Counted from the first letter of the stretch, positions 26,743-37,064 are shown. The stretch: 64,000 nucleotides of DNA from Pseudopedobacter sp044361595 (GCA_044361595.1 JBIKIN010000017.1:19506-83505), one strand, 5' to 3'. Numbers and translations are program-made. Notes: generated by a model not told the origin, from the letters alone.

Positions 26743-29622
26743 ATGTTAAAAAGGTATCAGATATTTTTAATTGCACTATTTTGCATTCAAATTTGTTATG
26801 GGCAAACCATTCAAAATATTGGTGTACCCTATGTAGAAAACTTTAGCAAATCCCAGTATTTAGCGGGTAACCAAAATTGGTCTATCACCAAAGACGAGAA
26901 TGGGATCATGTACTTTGGAAACTCCAAAGGCCTATTGTCTTTTAATGGAGAGACGTGGCAAACTCATCAATCACCTAATAAATTAATTATTAGGTCTGTA
27001 GCTTCTAATTTAAATGGAAAAATATATACAGGCGGCTTTGGCGAATTTGGCTATTGGGAGTATAACAATAAAGCAATCTTAACTTATCATTCTCTTACTC
27101 ATTTGGTGTCACAAAAAGATAAGTTAAATAACGAAATATGGAAAATTTACATAGAGAAAGACAAAGTTTACTTTCAGTCTTTTGCAAATATTTTTATTTA
27201 TCAAAACAATAAAATAGAGGTTGTAGAAGGGCCAGAGTCTTTCTTGTTTTTATTAAAGTGTAATGGTAATTATTTTTTAGAGGGATCTAATAAAGGTTTA
27301 TATCAAATAAAAGGCAATAAACTTCAATTGATTAAGAATAGTGAAAAAAGCAATGTAAAAGGCGTTTTAACTATTTTGCCAATGCCAAATGGAAACATGA
27401 TTGTAGGAACCGCAAAAAATGGTTTGTTTTTATTTGATGGTGAAAATTTTACTCCATGGGCTATACAAGCAAGTGATTTTTTAAAAACCTATCAACTTAA
27501 TAACGGAGCTTTAATATTTAACAATTATTTTGCTTTTGGTACTATCTTAAACGGTATTATTATCCTTAACCAGAAGGGTGAAATTGTACAACATATCAAC
27601 AAATCTAGCGGACTTCAAAACAATACAGTATTAAGTCTTTTTACTGATAATTATGAAAATCTGTGGGCAGGTTTAGATAATGGTGTAGATAGAGTTGAAC
27701 TTAATTCTCCGCTATATTTTTTCTTTGATAAGGGCGGGCAATTAGGTACTGTTTATTCTAGTATCATTTATAAAAACAAAATTTATTTAGGCACCAATCA
27801 AGGTCTTTACTATAGCGATTGGAATGTAAATGGTAAAAGGCAAACTTTTAATTTTAAAATAATCCCAAACTCGCAGGGGCAGGTTTGGGATTTAGCCGTG
27901 TTTGATGATGTTCTTTTTTGTGGGCATAATAATGGCACTTTTCAGGTTGTAGGAGACCAAATTATCAAGTTATCAAATCAAAGCGGTGGATGGACTATTA
28001 AGCGCATGAATACCTATCCTGATAAATTAATACAAGGAACATATAATGGTTTGGTGATTTATGATAAAACACCCAAAGGTTATGCTTATAGAGAAACAAT
28101 TAGTGGTTTTAACGAGGCTAGTAGATATGTAGAGCAAGATAACAGAGGTAATATTTGGGTAAGCCATCCTTATAAAGGTGTTTTTAAGGTTGTCTTAAAC
28201 GAGAATAATTTAGGTTTAAAAAGCAAGAAAACTTATGGAAATGATAGCGGCCTACCATCTACTTATGGTGTTAATATTTTTAACTTAGAGCAAAAAATTG
28301 TTTTTTCTAGCGATTTAGGTTTCTATACTTACGATGAAATAATAGATCAGTTCATTCCTTACGAAATTCTCAATAAAAAATTAGGATCATTTAAATCGTC
28401 TAACAAAATTATCAAAGCCGATTTAAAGAGATATTGGTTTATAGACCATGGTAAGGTTGCTTTGGTTAATTTCAGTAAGCCAGGCGAGATTAGTATTGAT
28501 TCTAGCAGATTTAGTGTGTTAAATGCTAGAATGGTTCAGAATTATGAGAATATTTCTAAAATAAATAATGAGTTATTTTTAATAAGTATTGATGACGGAT
28601 TTGTGCTGTACAATAGTCAAAAATCTAATTTTGAAAACAAGCAACTACCAAATATTACTATTAACAAGGTAGAGAATATTTCTTCAGGCAATAATCTCAT
28701 TACAGAGCGGGCTAATCTTATCAATAATCTAGCTATTCCTTTTGCTAACAATAGTATAAGTATAGCTTATAGTTTGCCTTATTATAAACAAGGGAATATA
28801 AAATACCAATACAAATTAGAGGGTTATGCAGATCATTGGTCATCATGGAGTACATTATCGCAAAAGGATTTTACTAATTTACCTTATGGTACTTTTCAAT
28901 TTAAGGTTAGAGGAAAAGTAAACGACGGTCGTATTTCAAAAGAGTCGGTGTTTAATTTCGAGATATCGCCTCCATTTTATGCTTCAAAAATAGCTTGGTT
29001 TGTTTATTTCATATTGTTTTTAGTATGTATTTACTTGGTTAGACTTATCTATTTCAAAAAGCTTAAAAAACACGAAACAAATATCCAAACAAAGCTTAAG
29101 GCAGAGCGTGATGAATACGCTAAACAACAAGCCCTAATAAACGAGCAAAAGTTAATTAAGCTAAAGAACGAAAAATTACTTAACGAAATTGAAATTAAGA
29201 GCCGTGAGGTAACAAATTCTGCGATGAATATTGTGTACAAAAACGAATTACTACAAAAAATTAAGGACGAAATCTCTCATTTAAAAGATCATAAAGGTGT
29301 TAAAATTGGAGATGACCAATTAAGAAGATTGCAGAAAATTATTGATGAAGGTATGAATGATGAAAGAGATTGGAATCTTTTTGAAACGAGTTTTAACGAA
29401 ACCCATGAGAATTTCTTCAAAAAATTAAAATCAGACTACCCTGGTTTGGTCCCTAACGACTTAAAACTTTGTGCCTATCTAAGAATGAATATGAGCAGCA
29501 AAGAAATGGCATCGTTACTTAACATCAGCGTAAGAGGAGTAGAGATTAGACGCTATCGTTTAAGAAAAAAACTGAATTTAGCACATGATAAAAATCTGAA
29601 TGAATTCTTAATTGAGCTTTAA
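26743..29622 (+). CDS. SusR-like membrane regulator: beta-propeller sensor, triple-tyrosine domain and HTH
   Basis: The 959-residue protein has a signal peptide (ending CYGQ). A long series of propeller-like repeats follows (NWSITKDENGIMYFGNSKG; FTDNYENLWAGLDNGVD and similar) up to about 640. The triple-tyrosine domain covers about 675-745 (IKYQYKLEGYADHWSSW, PYGTFQFKVRG). One transmembrane helix (about 750-772) leads to a cytoplasmic coiled coil. The LuxR-like helix-turn-helix at about 905-945 contains LRMNMSSKEMASLLNISVRG. It has no histidine kinase domain, which sets it apart from hybrid two-component regulators and resembles SusR. It probably senses an oligosaccharide in the periplasm and activates the susC unit 252 bases downstream. 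Confidence 0.9.
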   Translation: MLKRYQIFLIALFCIQICYGQTIQNIGVPYVENFSKSQYLAGNQNWSITKDENGIMYFGNSKGLLSFNGETWQTHQSPNKLIIRSVASNLNGKIYTGGFGEFGYWEYNNKAILTYHSLTHLVSQKDKLNNEIWKIYIEKDKVYFQSFANIFIYQNNKIEVVEGPESFLFLLKCNGNYFLEGSNKGLYQIKGNKLQLIKNSEKSNVKGVLTILPMPNGNMIVGTAKNGLFLFDGENFTPWAIQASDFLKTYQLNNGALIFNNYFAFGTILNGIIILNQKGEIVQHINKSSGLQNNTVLSLFTDNYENLWAGLDNGVDRVELNSPLYFFFDKGGQLGTVYSSIIYKNKIYLGTNQGLYYSDWNVNGKRQTFNFKIIPNSQGQVWDLAVFDDVLFCGHNNGTFQVVGDQIIKLSNQSGGWTIKRMNTYPDKLIQGTYNGLVIYDKTPKGYAYRETISGFNEASRYVEQDNRGNIWVSHPYKGVFKVVLNENNLGLKSKKTYGNDSGLPSTYGVNIFNLEQKIVFSSDLGFYTYDEIIDQFIPYEILNKKLGSFKSSNKIIKADLKRYWFIDHGKVALVNFSKPGEISIDSSRFSVLNARMVQNYENISKINNELFLISIDDGFVLYNSQKSNFENKQLPNITINKVENISSGNNLITERANLINNLAIPFANNSISIAYSLPYYKQGNIKYQYKLEGYADHWSSWSTLSQKDFTNLPYGTFQFKVRGKVNDGRISKESVFNFEISPPFYASKIAWFVYFILFLVCIYLVRLIYFKKLKKHETNIQTKLKAERDEYAKQQALINEQKLIKLKNEKLLNEIEIKSREVTNSAMNIVYKNELLQKIKDEISHLKDHKGVKIGDDQLRRLQKIIDEGMNDERDWNLFETSFNETHENFFKKLKSDYPGLVPNDLKLCAYLRMNMSSKEMASLLNISVRGVEIRRYRLRKKLNLAHDKNLNEFLIEL

Positions 29623-29624
29623 AT

Positions 29625-29850
29625 ACTACATCATTACCTCACAAAGTGTATAATTTTGTTGTTTTTTTAATCCAATAATTAACCTTATTTGATGTAGTGA
29701 TATTACTCAAATAAAAAATTAAAAAATTCGTTTTTTAAATATTTAAGGCACATTATTAAAAGTTGTGTTGTTGCCTTTAATTGATGGTGATGTAGTGATG
29801 TTGAGGTAAATTTTTTGGTATTAGTGTAAAAAGTAATCAATTTTACATCA
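29625..29850. promoter_or_regulatory. Regulatory region with four TGATGTA elements upstream of susC
   Basis: TGATGTA occurs at 29690-29696 and 29788-29794 on the plus strand and at 29627-29633 and 29844-29850 on the minus strand. The two plus copies share 13 or more bases (TGATGTAGTGATRTT, 98 bases apart). The first minus copy starts three bases after the regulator's stop codon and the last ends 25 bases before the susC ATG. This suggests operator half-sites for the regulator encoded just upstream. Binding is inferred. Confidence 0.5.
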
Positions 29851-29874
29851 CCAATTAATTTATTAAACAAAATT

Positions 29875-32800
29875 ATGAATCGAAAAGCTCTACTATTATT
29901 GCTATGTCTTTTCTCCTATTCATTTAGCTTTGCTCAAACAATAACCGTTAAAGGTAAAATTTTTGATGCCCAAACAAATGAGACTTTAATAGGAGTTAGT
30001 GTTAATGTAAAAAACACAACCATTGGTACACAGTCAGACGTCAATGGAAATTATTCCATTAGTGTACCCAATAACGGAACCCTAGTATTTACTTACCTAG
30101 GTTACAAAACCAAAGAAGTTTTAGTAAACGGCCAAACTGCTTTAGATGTAAAACTAGAGTCTGGGAACCAAAATTTAGAAGAAATTGTGGTTGTTGGTTA
30201 TGGCTCTCAAAGAAAAAGAGATTTAACGGGTTCTATTACCTCGGTTAGAGGAGAGGAAATTAGTAAATCGCCAAACGTAAATGCAATCTCATCTTTACAA
30301 GGTAAAGTTGCGGGTTTAACCATTGTTAACGGTGGTGCTCCAGGTGCAGCTCCAACTGTTAGAATTAGAGGGGTTAATAGTACAAACTCTGCTAGTCCAA
30401 CCTTTGTAGTTGATGGAGTAATCCAACAAAGTATAGATTACTTAAACCAAAACGATATTGAAAGTATTGAGGTTTTAAAAGATCCATCCTCTACTGCAAT
30501 ATTTGGTGTTCAAGGGGGTAATGGAGTTATCGTGGTAACTACTAAAAGAGCGCCTGAAGGTAAAACAACCATCGGATTTCAATCTACTGCAGGTATTCAA
30601 AAAGTAACTGATAAAATTGAGGTTGTTGATGCTGCTGGTTTTAGGCAATTGTACACTGCTCAATTAGCAAATATAAACGGTGCACCATTCGATTTTACTA
30701 ATTATACGGCTAATACTGATTGGCAAGATTTAATACTAACCACAGGGGCTATATTGAATAACAATTTAACAATATCAAACAGTTCAGCAAAATCTACAAC
30801 ATTAATAAATTTGGGTTATAACAACCAAGAAGGTGTGGTTAGAAACGGACAGTATGAACGGTATAACTTAAGATTAAACCAAGAAATACAGGCAACAAAA
30901 AACTTTAAAATTGGTGCTAACTTAATTGGTTCTTATGTAAACTCAGATCCCACAGATGTTAGTTTAACAAATGCTTTATGGGCTGCTCCAATTGTACCTG
31001 TGCAATTTGATGCAAGTACTTACTACAGTATGCCATCTTTCCAAAGAGCGCAGGTGGGCAATCCAATTGCAACTTTAAACAGAAACGATCAAACCTCAAT
31101 TAATAGAAATATCAATTTAGTAGGAAGTGTGTTTGCCGAAGTTAAATTTTTAAAGAACTTTAAATGGAGATCATCTTTTTACGGAGATTTAAGATTTGCA
31201 GGAAGTAGGAGTTACAGCCCATTACCTTTTTCTTTTATTGAATTAGCCGAGGGAACAAGTGCTGAAAGAACATTTAGAGATCCAAATGTAAGGACTAGCG
31301 TAGCTCAAAATCAAAGCGAGACTAAAAACTATCAACAAGATCATACCGTTACTTTTGATAAAACATTTAACGAAAAACACAAAGTAACAGCATTAGCAGG
31401 TTTTAACACTTTGTTTTCTTCTTCGCAAGCGCTTAATGCTAACAGAAGAGATACCACTTTAAATATTCCAAATAACCCTGATTTTTGGTACTTGAATATC
31501 ATCAATAACTCTAACCCAGCGCCAAATGTAGGCGGTGGCGGAAACGAGTCTTCACAAATGTCTTTCTTTGGTAGGATAAATTATGCTTTCAATAATAAGT
31601 ATCTAGTTAACGCAACTTTAAGAACGGATGGTATTTCAAAATTTGCCCCAGAAAATAGATGGGGAACTTTTGGTAGCGTAGGTTTGGGATGGGTAATTAG
31701 TGAAGAATCTTTCTTTAAATCTATTAAAGGTATTGATTTCTTAAAGTTTAGAGGTTCATGGGGTACATTAGGAAACGCCCAAGGATTTGGAGAAAATCTC
31801 TATTTACCTGGATTAAACATAGCCGATGTTGGTGTGTTTGGAGACAATGTTTACCCATCTGTTAGACCTGCTTACATACCTGACCCTAATTTACGCTGGG
31901 AAGTTATCAGAGGATTTGATTTAGGTTTAGAAGGTTTAGCTTTAAATAGTAGATTAAATTTTGATGTTGCTGTTTACGATAGAACAACAAAAGATATTTT
32001 AACAAGGGTAACATTACCAAATGAGACTTTAGCCTACTTAACAAATTTAGGTAATATCAGTAATAAAGGTATTGAAGTTGCCTTAGGTTGGAAAGATAAA
32101 ATAGGAAAGGATTTTACTTATAGTTTTAGTCCTAACTTTAGCGTTAACAAGAACGAGGTTGTTTCTATTGGTAACAATTTTAACTTCGAATTGATAGGTA
32201 ACGGAGGTACACACCGTACTAGAAGCGGCGAATCTATTGGTTATTTTTATGGCTTTAGGCAAGTGGGCGTTTATCAATCAACTGCCGATTTAGATAAAAT
32301 GCCAGCATTCCCAACTTCACTACCTGGAGATATAGCTTATGAAGATACGAATGGTGATGGAGTTATTACCCAGGCTGATAGAGTTAATTTAGGTTCTCCA
32401 TTCCCTGATTTTATTTACGGGCTAAACTTAGCTTTCGGTTATAAAAACTTCGATTTTTTAGCCGAGGGACAAGGTGTTGCTGGTAATATGGTTTATACAG
32501 AAAGAAGAACAAACAGATTTGCTGTTTTAAATTATGAAAGCAACAGAATAAATGCTTACACAACTCCTGGTACAAGTAACATAGAGCCTATTTTAGATAA
32601 TACAAGGGCTAACAATTATTTTATGAGTAGCTATTTTCTAGAACCTGGCGATTATTTTAGATTAAGAACGCTACAAGTGGGTTACACTTTTACTCCAAAA
32701 CAATTAGCAGGTCTTGGTCTTCAAAACTTACGTTTATACGTAAGCGGCCAAAACTTAAAAACTTGGAGTAAAACAACAGGTTATACTCCAGAAGCTCCAA

Positions 32801-32886
32801 TTGGAAGTATATTAGGAGGAGGTGTTGATAATGGAACTTATCCGATACCGGCTATTTATACATTTGGAATTAACTTAAATTTTTAA
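29875..32886 (+). CDS. SusC/RagA family TonB-linked outer-membrane transporter
   Basis: The 1003-residue protein has a signal peptide ending SFAQ. Its CarboxypepD_reg-like domain covers residues 22-95 (VKGKIFDAQTNETLIGVSVNVKN), followed by EEIVVVGYGSQRKRDLTGS and the plug (FVVDGVIQQS; VLKDPSSTAIFGVQGGNGVIVVTT). The long barrel ends IPAIYTFGINLNF. It imports oligosaccharides with the SusD encoded 18 bases later. It is first in a plus-strand unit with the SusR-like regulator gene upstream. Enzymes further along suggest beta-1,2-linked glucans as cargo. It is clearly not a copy of the SusC at 6276: the plug and barrel differ throughout. Confidence 0.96.
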   Translation: MNRKALLLLLCLFSYSFSFAQTITVKGKIFDAQTNETLIGVSVNVKNTTIGTQSDVNGNYSISVPNNGTLVFTYLGYKTKEVLVNGQTALDVKLESGNQNLEEIVVVGYGSQRKRDLTGSITSVRGEEISKSPNVNAISSLQGKVAGLTIVNGGAPGAAPTVRIRGVNSTNSASPTFVVDGVIQQSIDYLNQNDIESIEVLKDPSSTAIFGVQGGNGVIVVTTKRAPEGKTTIGFQSTAGIQKVTDKIEVVDAAGFRQLYTAQLANINGAPFDFTNYTANTDWQDLILTTGAILNNNLTISNSSAKSTTLINLGYNNQEGVVRNGQYERYNLRLNQEIQATKNFKIGANLIGSYVNSDPTDVSLTNALWAAPIVPVQFDASTYYSMPSFQRAQVGNPIATLNRNDQTSINRNINLVGSVFAEVKFLKNFKWRSSFYGDLRFAGSRSYSPLPFSFIELAEGTSAERTFRDPNVRTSVAQNQSETKNYQQDHTVTFDKTFNEKHKVTALAGFNTLFSSSQALNANRRDTTLNIPNNPDFWYLNIINNSNPAPNVGGGGNESSQMSFFGRINYAFNNKYLVNATLRTDGISKFAPENRWGTFGSVGLGWVISEESFFKSIKGIDFLKFRGSWGTLGNAQGFGENLYLPGLNIADVGVFGDNVYPSVRPAYIPDPNLRWEVIRGFDLGLEGLALNSRLNFDVAVYDRTTKDILTRVTLPNETLAYLTNLGNISNKGIEVALGWKDKIGKDFTYSFSPNFSVNKNEVVSIGNNFNFELIGNGGTHRTRSGESIGYFYGFRQVGVYQSTADLDKMPAFPTSLPGDIAYEDTNGDGVITQADRVNLGSPFPDFIYGLNLAFGYKNFDFLAEGQGVAGNMVYTERRTNRFAVLNYESNRINAYTTPGTSNIEPILDNTRANNYFMSSYFLEPGDYFRLRTLQVGYTFTPKQLAGLGLQNLRLYVSGQNLKTWSKTTGYTPEAPIGSILGGGVDNGTYPIPAIYTFGINLNF

Positions 32887-32904
32887 TCATTAAATAAACA
32901 TAAA

Positions 32905-34440
32905 ATGAAAAGAAATTATAAATTAAAGCTAAGTCATTTTGTTTGGCTTATTTTAATGATTAGCATCACATTGGGTGCTTGTCAAAAGAACTTTTTAGAT
33001 CGTCAAACTCAAGGCGATTATAATCAAGATAATTATCCATACCCAGGTGGTGCAGGACCGTACGATCAATTTATTAATGCAGCATATGCTACTTTAAGAA
33101 GCTACGATGTTAGTACATTCCCTTTTATTGGCGCTACAAGCATAAGAGGCGATGATGCCGATAAAGGTAGTACACCAGCAGATGGAGCTACTCAATTAGA
33201 AATGGACAATTTTACTTTAACTCCGGCAAATGGTTTAGTGAGTGGTTTATGGAACGGACATATTAATTTAGTTTCTAATTGTAACTTCGTATTAGACAGA
33301 GTTAAAAATGATCCAAATCCTAATACACCAGTAAATTTAAAAATTGATGCCCAAGCACAAGCTAGATTTTTAAGAGGTTATGCTAATTTCATGCTGGTTA
33401 GATTATTTGGTGGAGTTCCTATTTTAGATACAGTAACTACCGGAACTGCCGGTGCAGCAAACGTTCCACGTAGTACACCTACTCAAGTTTATGCATTTAT
33501 TGAATCCGATTTACAATTTGCTGCAGCAAATCTTTCTCCCAAATCGGCATATTCAACACAGTTTATTGGTCGTATTACATCTGGTGCAGCTCATGGGCTA
33601 CTAGCAAAAGTTTACTTAACTCAAGGTAAATGGGCACAAGCAAAAGCCGAAGCTGATATTGTTATGAAGTCAGGTGAGTACGATTTATCGGTAAATTATG
33701 CTACTATTTTTGAAGAAATAGGAGAAAATTCTAGAGAGTCTTTGTTCGAGGTTCAAGCTACTTCAACAGCTGCAGTGCCAACTAATTTTGGTTCGCAATA
33801 CTCGCAAGTACAAGGTGTGCGAGGTACTGGCGATTGGAATATAGGTTGGGGCTTTAATGTACCAAGTCCTGCTTTAGATGCTTCTTTTGAACCAAATGAT
33901 CCTAGAAAAACTAGATCTATTTTATATTCGGGCGGAACTTCGTTATATGGCGAAGCAGTTCCAGCAGGTTTACCAAATCCAAGATATAATAATAAAGTTT
34001 CAAGTCCTAGAGCAAAGCAAAATTTGATTAATAGTCGTTCTGCTTGGTGGAATAACGTTCGCTTACTAAGATATGCAGATGTTGTTTTAATGTTTGCTGA
34101 AGCATCAAACGAAATTGGTGGAACTCAAAATACTACAGAGGCACTTGCTGCGCTAAACAGCGTGAGAGAGAGAGCTAGAAGAGGTGCGCCAGCAGGTACT
34201 TTACCTAATATTGTCACTACCGATCAATCTGTTTTAAGAGATGCTATTCGCCAAGAGAGAAGAGTTGAATTAGCTATGGAGCATGAAAGATTTTTTGATT
34301 TGGTTAGATGGGGTACTGTTGCAACTGTGATGCAAAATGCCGGTAAAGCTTTTGTCCCAGGCAAGCATGAACTTTTACCTATCCCACAAACTCAAATAGA
34401 TTTAAGTAGAGGAATTTTAACTCAAAACCCTGGCTATTAA
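32905..34440 (+). CDS. RagB/SusD family outer-membrane lipoprotein
   Basis: The 511-residue protein has a lipobox (ITLGACQKNFLD, Cys at 26). SusD landmarks include YDQFINAAYATLRSYD, QAQARFLRGYANFMLVRLFGGVPIL near 152-176, RLLRYADVVLMFAEASNEIGG near 385, and RRVELAMEHERFFDLVRWG near 452. It is the surface glycan-binding lid of the SusC encoded just upstream. It is followed after 10 bases by the LamG lipoprotein gene and belongs to the same transcript. Confidence 0.95.
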   Translation: MKRNYKLKLSHFVWLILMISITLGACQKNFLDRQTQGDYNQDNYPYPGGAGPYDQFINAAYATLRSYDVSTFPFIGATSIRGDDADKGSTPADGATQLEMDNFTLTPANGLVSGLWNGHINLVSNCNFVLDRVKNDPNPNTPVNLKIDAQAQARFLRGYANFMLVRLFGGVPILDTVTTGTAGAANVPRSTPTQVYAFIESDLQFAAANLSPKSAYSTQFIGRITSGAAHGLLAKVYLTQGKWAQAKAEADIVMKSGEYDLSVNYATIFEEIGENSRESLFEVQATSTAAVPTNFGSQYSQVQGVRGTGDWNIGWGFNVPSPALDASFEPNDPRKTRSILYSGGTSLYGEAVPAGLPNPRYNNKVSSPRAKQNLINSRSAWWNNVRLLRYADVVLMFAEASNEIGGTQNTTEALAALNSVRERARRGAPAGTLPNIVTTDQSVLRDAIRQERRVELAMEHERFFDLVRWGTVATVMQNAGKAFVPGKHELLPIPQTQIDLSRGILTQNPGY

Positions 34441-34450
34441 TTAAATTAAC

Positions 34451-35338
34451 ATGAAAAATTCAACTATAAAACTAGGTAGCTTGATGTTAGCATTTACTGC
34501 ATTAACTACTATTTATTCTTGCAAGAAGGACGGTAATCCTAATAACTTACCAGCAGTATCTACCGCTGCCTACGAAGGTACTATTGATGGTTACAAAAGT
34601 TCTGAAGAAATATTTCCTAAAAATTTAGTAGCCTATTGGTCTTTTGATGGTACAAAAAACGAGATAAAATCTAATACCGCTCCTACAACTACTGCTAATG
34701 ATGCATTAGTTGATGGAGGAGTACGAGGGCAAGCGTTAAGTTTAAATGCGGGCTACCTTTACTATGCTACACAATTAAACGCCTTTAAATCTGATTCTTT
34801 AAAAAGTTTCACAATTAGCTCGTGGGTACAAATTCTAAATAATGGTTCAAAAAGAACTATGCTTTTTTGTTTAGCTCGTCCGGGTATTTTTAATGGGAGT
34901 TTAGATTTTAGATTAAACACAAACAGTTTTCCCGCTACCACAACAAATACTTTAAGAGTTGGGCCAAGGTTTACAACTGTAGGCGGTGGATCTCAGGATA
35001 ACTTAAATAATTCGCTATCTCCAACTATTGGTAGTAATAAATGGACTCACCTAGTTTTGCGTTACGACGGAACAACAGGTGTATTTAATATTTTTGGCGA
35101 TGGTGTAAATATTGGATCTTTTAATAACCGTGGAGTAGGTAATAATTTATTTAGATCTTATGAGCCTGGTGAAGTAATTATTGGAGCTCACTATAATAAC
35201 ATTCCGGGTAAATCAGTAAATACAGATGTTACTTTCGCAGCCATGACAGGTAAGGTTGATGAAATCAGGGTGTTTAACCGTGTTTTACCTGATGCTCATA
35301 TCAAAGCGTTATATAATTTAGGTGTAGCAGGTAAATAA
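34451..35338 (+). CDS. LamG/concanavalin-like surface lipoprotein
   Basis: The 295-residue protein has a lipobox (TTIYSCKKDGNP, Cys at 24). From about residue 60 a LamG-type jelly roll is visible: LVAYWSFDGTKNEIKSN, SFTISSWVQI, KWTHLVLRYDGTTGVFNIFGDG and GKVDEIRVFNRVLPDAHIKALYN. LamG domains bind glycans. In this position, third after susC and susD, it is most likely the surface glycan-binding protein of the locus. No catalytic glutamates in a hydrolase motif are evident. A strong terminator follows 14 bases after the stop, so this gene closes the first transcript segment. Confidence 0.88.
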   Translation: MKNSTIKLGSLMLAFTALTTIYSCKKDGNPNNLPAVSTAAYEGTIDGYKSSEEIFPKNLVAYWSFDGTKNEIKSNTAPTTTANDALVDGGVRGQALSLNAGYLYYATQLNAFKSDSLKSFTISSWVQILNNGSKRTMLFCLARPGIFNGSLDFRLNTNSFPATTTNTLRVGPRFTTVGGGSQDNLNNSLSPTIGSNKWTHLVLRYDGTTGVFNIFGDGVNIGSFNNRGVGNNLFRSYEPGEVIIGAHYNNIPGKSVNTDVTFAAMTGKVDEIRVFNRVLPDAHIKALYNLGVAGK

Positions 35339-35352
35339 ATTTTATACATTTT

Positions 35353-35388
35353 AAGGCTATCTCATTTTTGGTTGAGATAGCCTTTTTC
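35353..35388 (+). terminator. Intrinsic terminator inside the utilisation locus
   Basis: A perfect 12-base stem (35353-35364 with 35373-35384, AAGGCTATCTCA arms) is followed by a T run. It lies between the LamG gene and the first GH144-like gene, only 12 bases before the latter's ATG. It should lower expression of the enzymes relative to SusCD unless read through. Confidence 0.88.
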
Positions 35389-35399
35389 TTACCTCAAAA

Positions 35400-37064
35400 A
35401 TGAAATATTCTTCCATAAAATATTTAAAATGCTTTACCCTAATTTTTCTTTTACTAGGAATATTAAGTTGTAAGAAAACAAATCAAGCTATAGAAAAGCA
35501 GAATGCCTCTGTTTCTTTTACAGTTGATGGAGTTTATAATGGTACCTTAACTTATAAAGATGTTAAAGTAAATACTTCTATCAATATTACTTTTACATCT
35601 CCAATCACAGAAGTAGCTTTATCGCTAATTACTTTAAAGACGCAACAAAATGAAAATATTCCACTAAATTTTTCTTTAAACGAGGAGAAAAAAATAGCAG
35701 TAATTTCTTCTAAATTACCGTTAGAATCGTTTAATAAATACATTTTGACAATACCTGCAAGTATTACAACTCAAAGTGGTGGTAAATTAATTAATCCTTT
35801 AATAATCAATTTACAAACTGGATTAAACGATGCAGATAAATTTCCAATTATTACAGATAACGAATTACTAACACTAGTACAAAAACAAACTTTCAAATAT
35901 TTTTGGGATTTCGGACATCCAGTTAGTGGTTTAGCAAGAGAAAGGAATACTTCAGAAAATACAGTTACTACCGGTGGTTCTGGTTTTGGTATCATGTCTA
36001 TCATTGTAGGGATTAACAGAAATTTTATCAGTAAAGCTGATGGTTTAGCTCGCCTCCAAAAAATTGTAGCATTTCTAAAAACAGCCGACACCTTTCATGG
36101 GGCATTTCCTCATTGGTTAAATGGTAACACAGGAAAAGTACAACCTTTTAGTGCTAAAGATAATGGTGCCGATTTGGTAGAAACTTCCTTTCTAATGCAA
36201 GGATTATTAGTTGCTAGGCAATATTTCAACGATAATTCTGCTGCCGAGATGGCTTTGCGAGCAGATATTAATCAACTTTATAATAATGTAGAATGGAGCT
36301 GGTTTAGAAAAGGAACAGAGAATAAACTCTATTGGCATTGGAGCCCAAATTTTGGATGGGACATTAACTTGCAAATTAAAGGGTGGAACGAGTCTTTGAT
36401 TGTTTATGTTTTAGCTTCATCTTCAAGTACTCACACTATTCCAAAAATAGTTTATGACGAGGGTTGGGCAGGTAATGGTAGCATGAAAAATGGTGGTACT
36501 TTCTACGGCACTCAGTTGCCATTAGGTAGTAATAACGGAGGACCTTTATTTTTTGAGCATTATTCTTTTTTAGGCTTAAACCCAATAGGTTTAAAAGATA
36601 CTTATGCAGATTATCAAACACAAGCAACAGCTCATAGTAAAATTAACTATGCATACTGCGTGGCAAACCCCAAACAATTTACAGGTTATAGTACAGAATG
36701 TTGGGGATTAACAGCAAGTGATATTAATGGAGGTTATACAGCTAGTTCTCCTAATAATGATAGAGGTTATATTGCTCCTACTGCGGCAGTTGCATCTATA
36801 CCATATACCCCCGAAGAATCTTTAAGAGCTATCAGGTTTTTCTATTATAAACTTGGCGATAAACTTTGGGGAGAATACGGTTTTAGAGACGCATTTTCTT
36901 TATCTGATCCTTGGTTTGCAGATTCTTATTTGGCAATAGACCAAGGTCCACAAATAGTAATGATAGAAAATTATAGAACAGGATTAATTTGGGATTTATT
37001 TATGAGCTGTCCTGAAATTAAAACGGGACTAACAAAATTAGGTTTCCAAAGTCCAAAAATTTAA
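35400..37064 (+). CDS. GH144-like endo-beta-1,2-glucanase lipoprotein with N-terminal Ig-like domain
   Basis: The 554-residue protein has a lipobox (LLGILSCKKTNQ, Cys at 24). A bacterial Ig-like domain covers about 35-145, ending LTIPASITTQSGGKL. A glucoamylase-like (PF10091) domain covers about 155-545 with QKQTFKYFWDFGHPVSGLARER, GSGFGIMSIIVGINR, FHGAFPHWLNG, WHWSPNFGWDINLQIKGWNESLIVYVLA and WFADSYLAIDQGPQIVMIENYR. These blocks match GH144, whose characterised Bacteroidota members cleave beta-1,2-glucan to sophoro-oligosaccharides. Its product would feed the SusCD pair, and the GH3 enzyme encoded later would finish the job. It starts immediately after a terminator and is first of seven tightly packed enzyme genes. 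Confidence 0.87.
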   Translation: MKYSSIKYLKCFTLIFLLLGILSCKKTNQAIEKQNASVSFTVDGVYNGTLTYKDVKVNTSINITFTSPITEVALSLITLKTQQNENIPLNFSLNEEKKIAVISSKLPLESFNKYILTIPASITTQSGGKLINPLIINLQTGLNDADKFPIITDNELLTLVQKQTFKYFWDFGHPVSGLARERNTSENTVTTGGSGFGIMSIIVGINRNFISKADGLARLQKIVAFLKTADTFHGAFPHWLNGNTGKVQPFSAKDNGADLVETSFLMQGLLVARQYFNDNSAAEMALRADINQLYNNVEWSWFRKGTENKLYWHWSPNFGWDINLQIKGWNESLIVYVLASSSSTHTIPKIVYDEGWAGNGSMKNGGTFYGTQLPLGSNNGGPLFFEHYSFLGLNPIGLKDTYADYQTQATAHSKINYAYCVANPKQFTGYSTECWGLTASDINGGYTASSPNNDRGYIAPTAAVASIPYTPEESLRAIRFFYYKLGDKLWGEYGFRDAFSLSDPWFADSYLAIDQGPQIVMIENYRTGLIWDLFMSCPEIKTGLTKLGFQSPKI

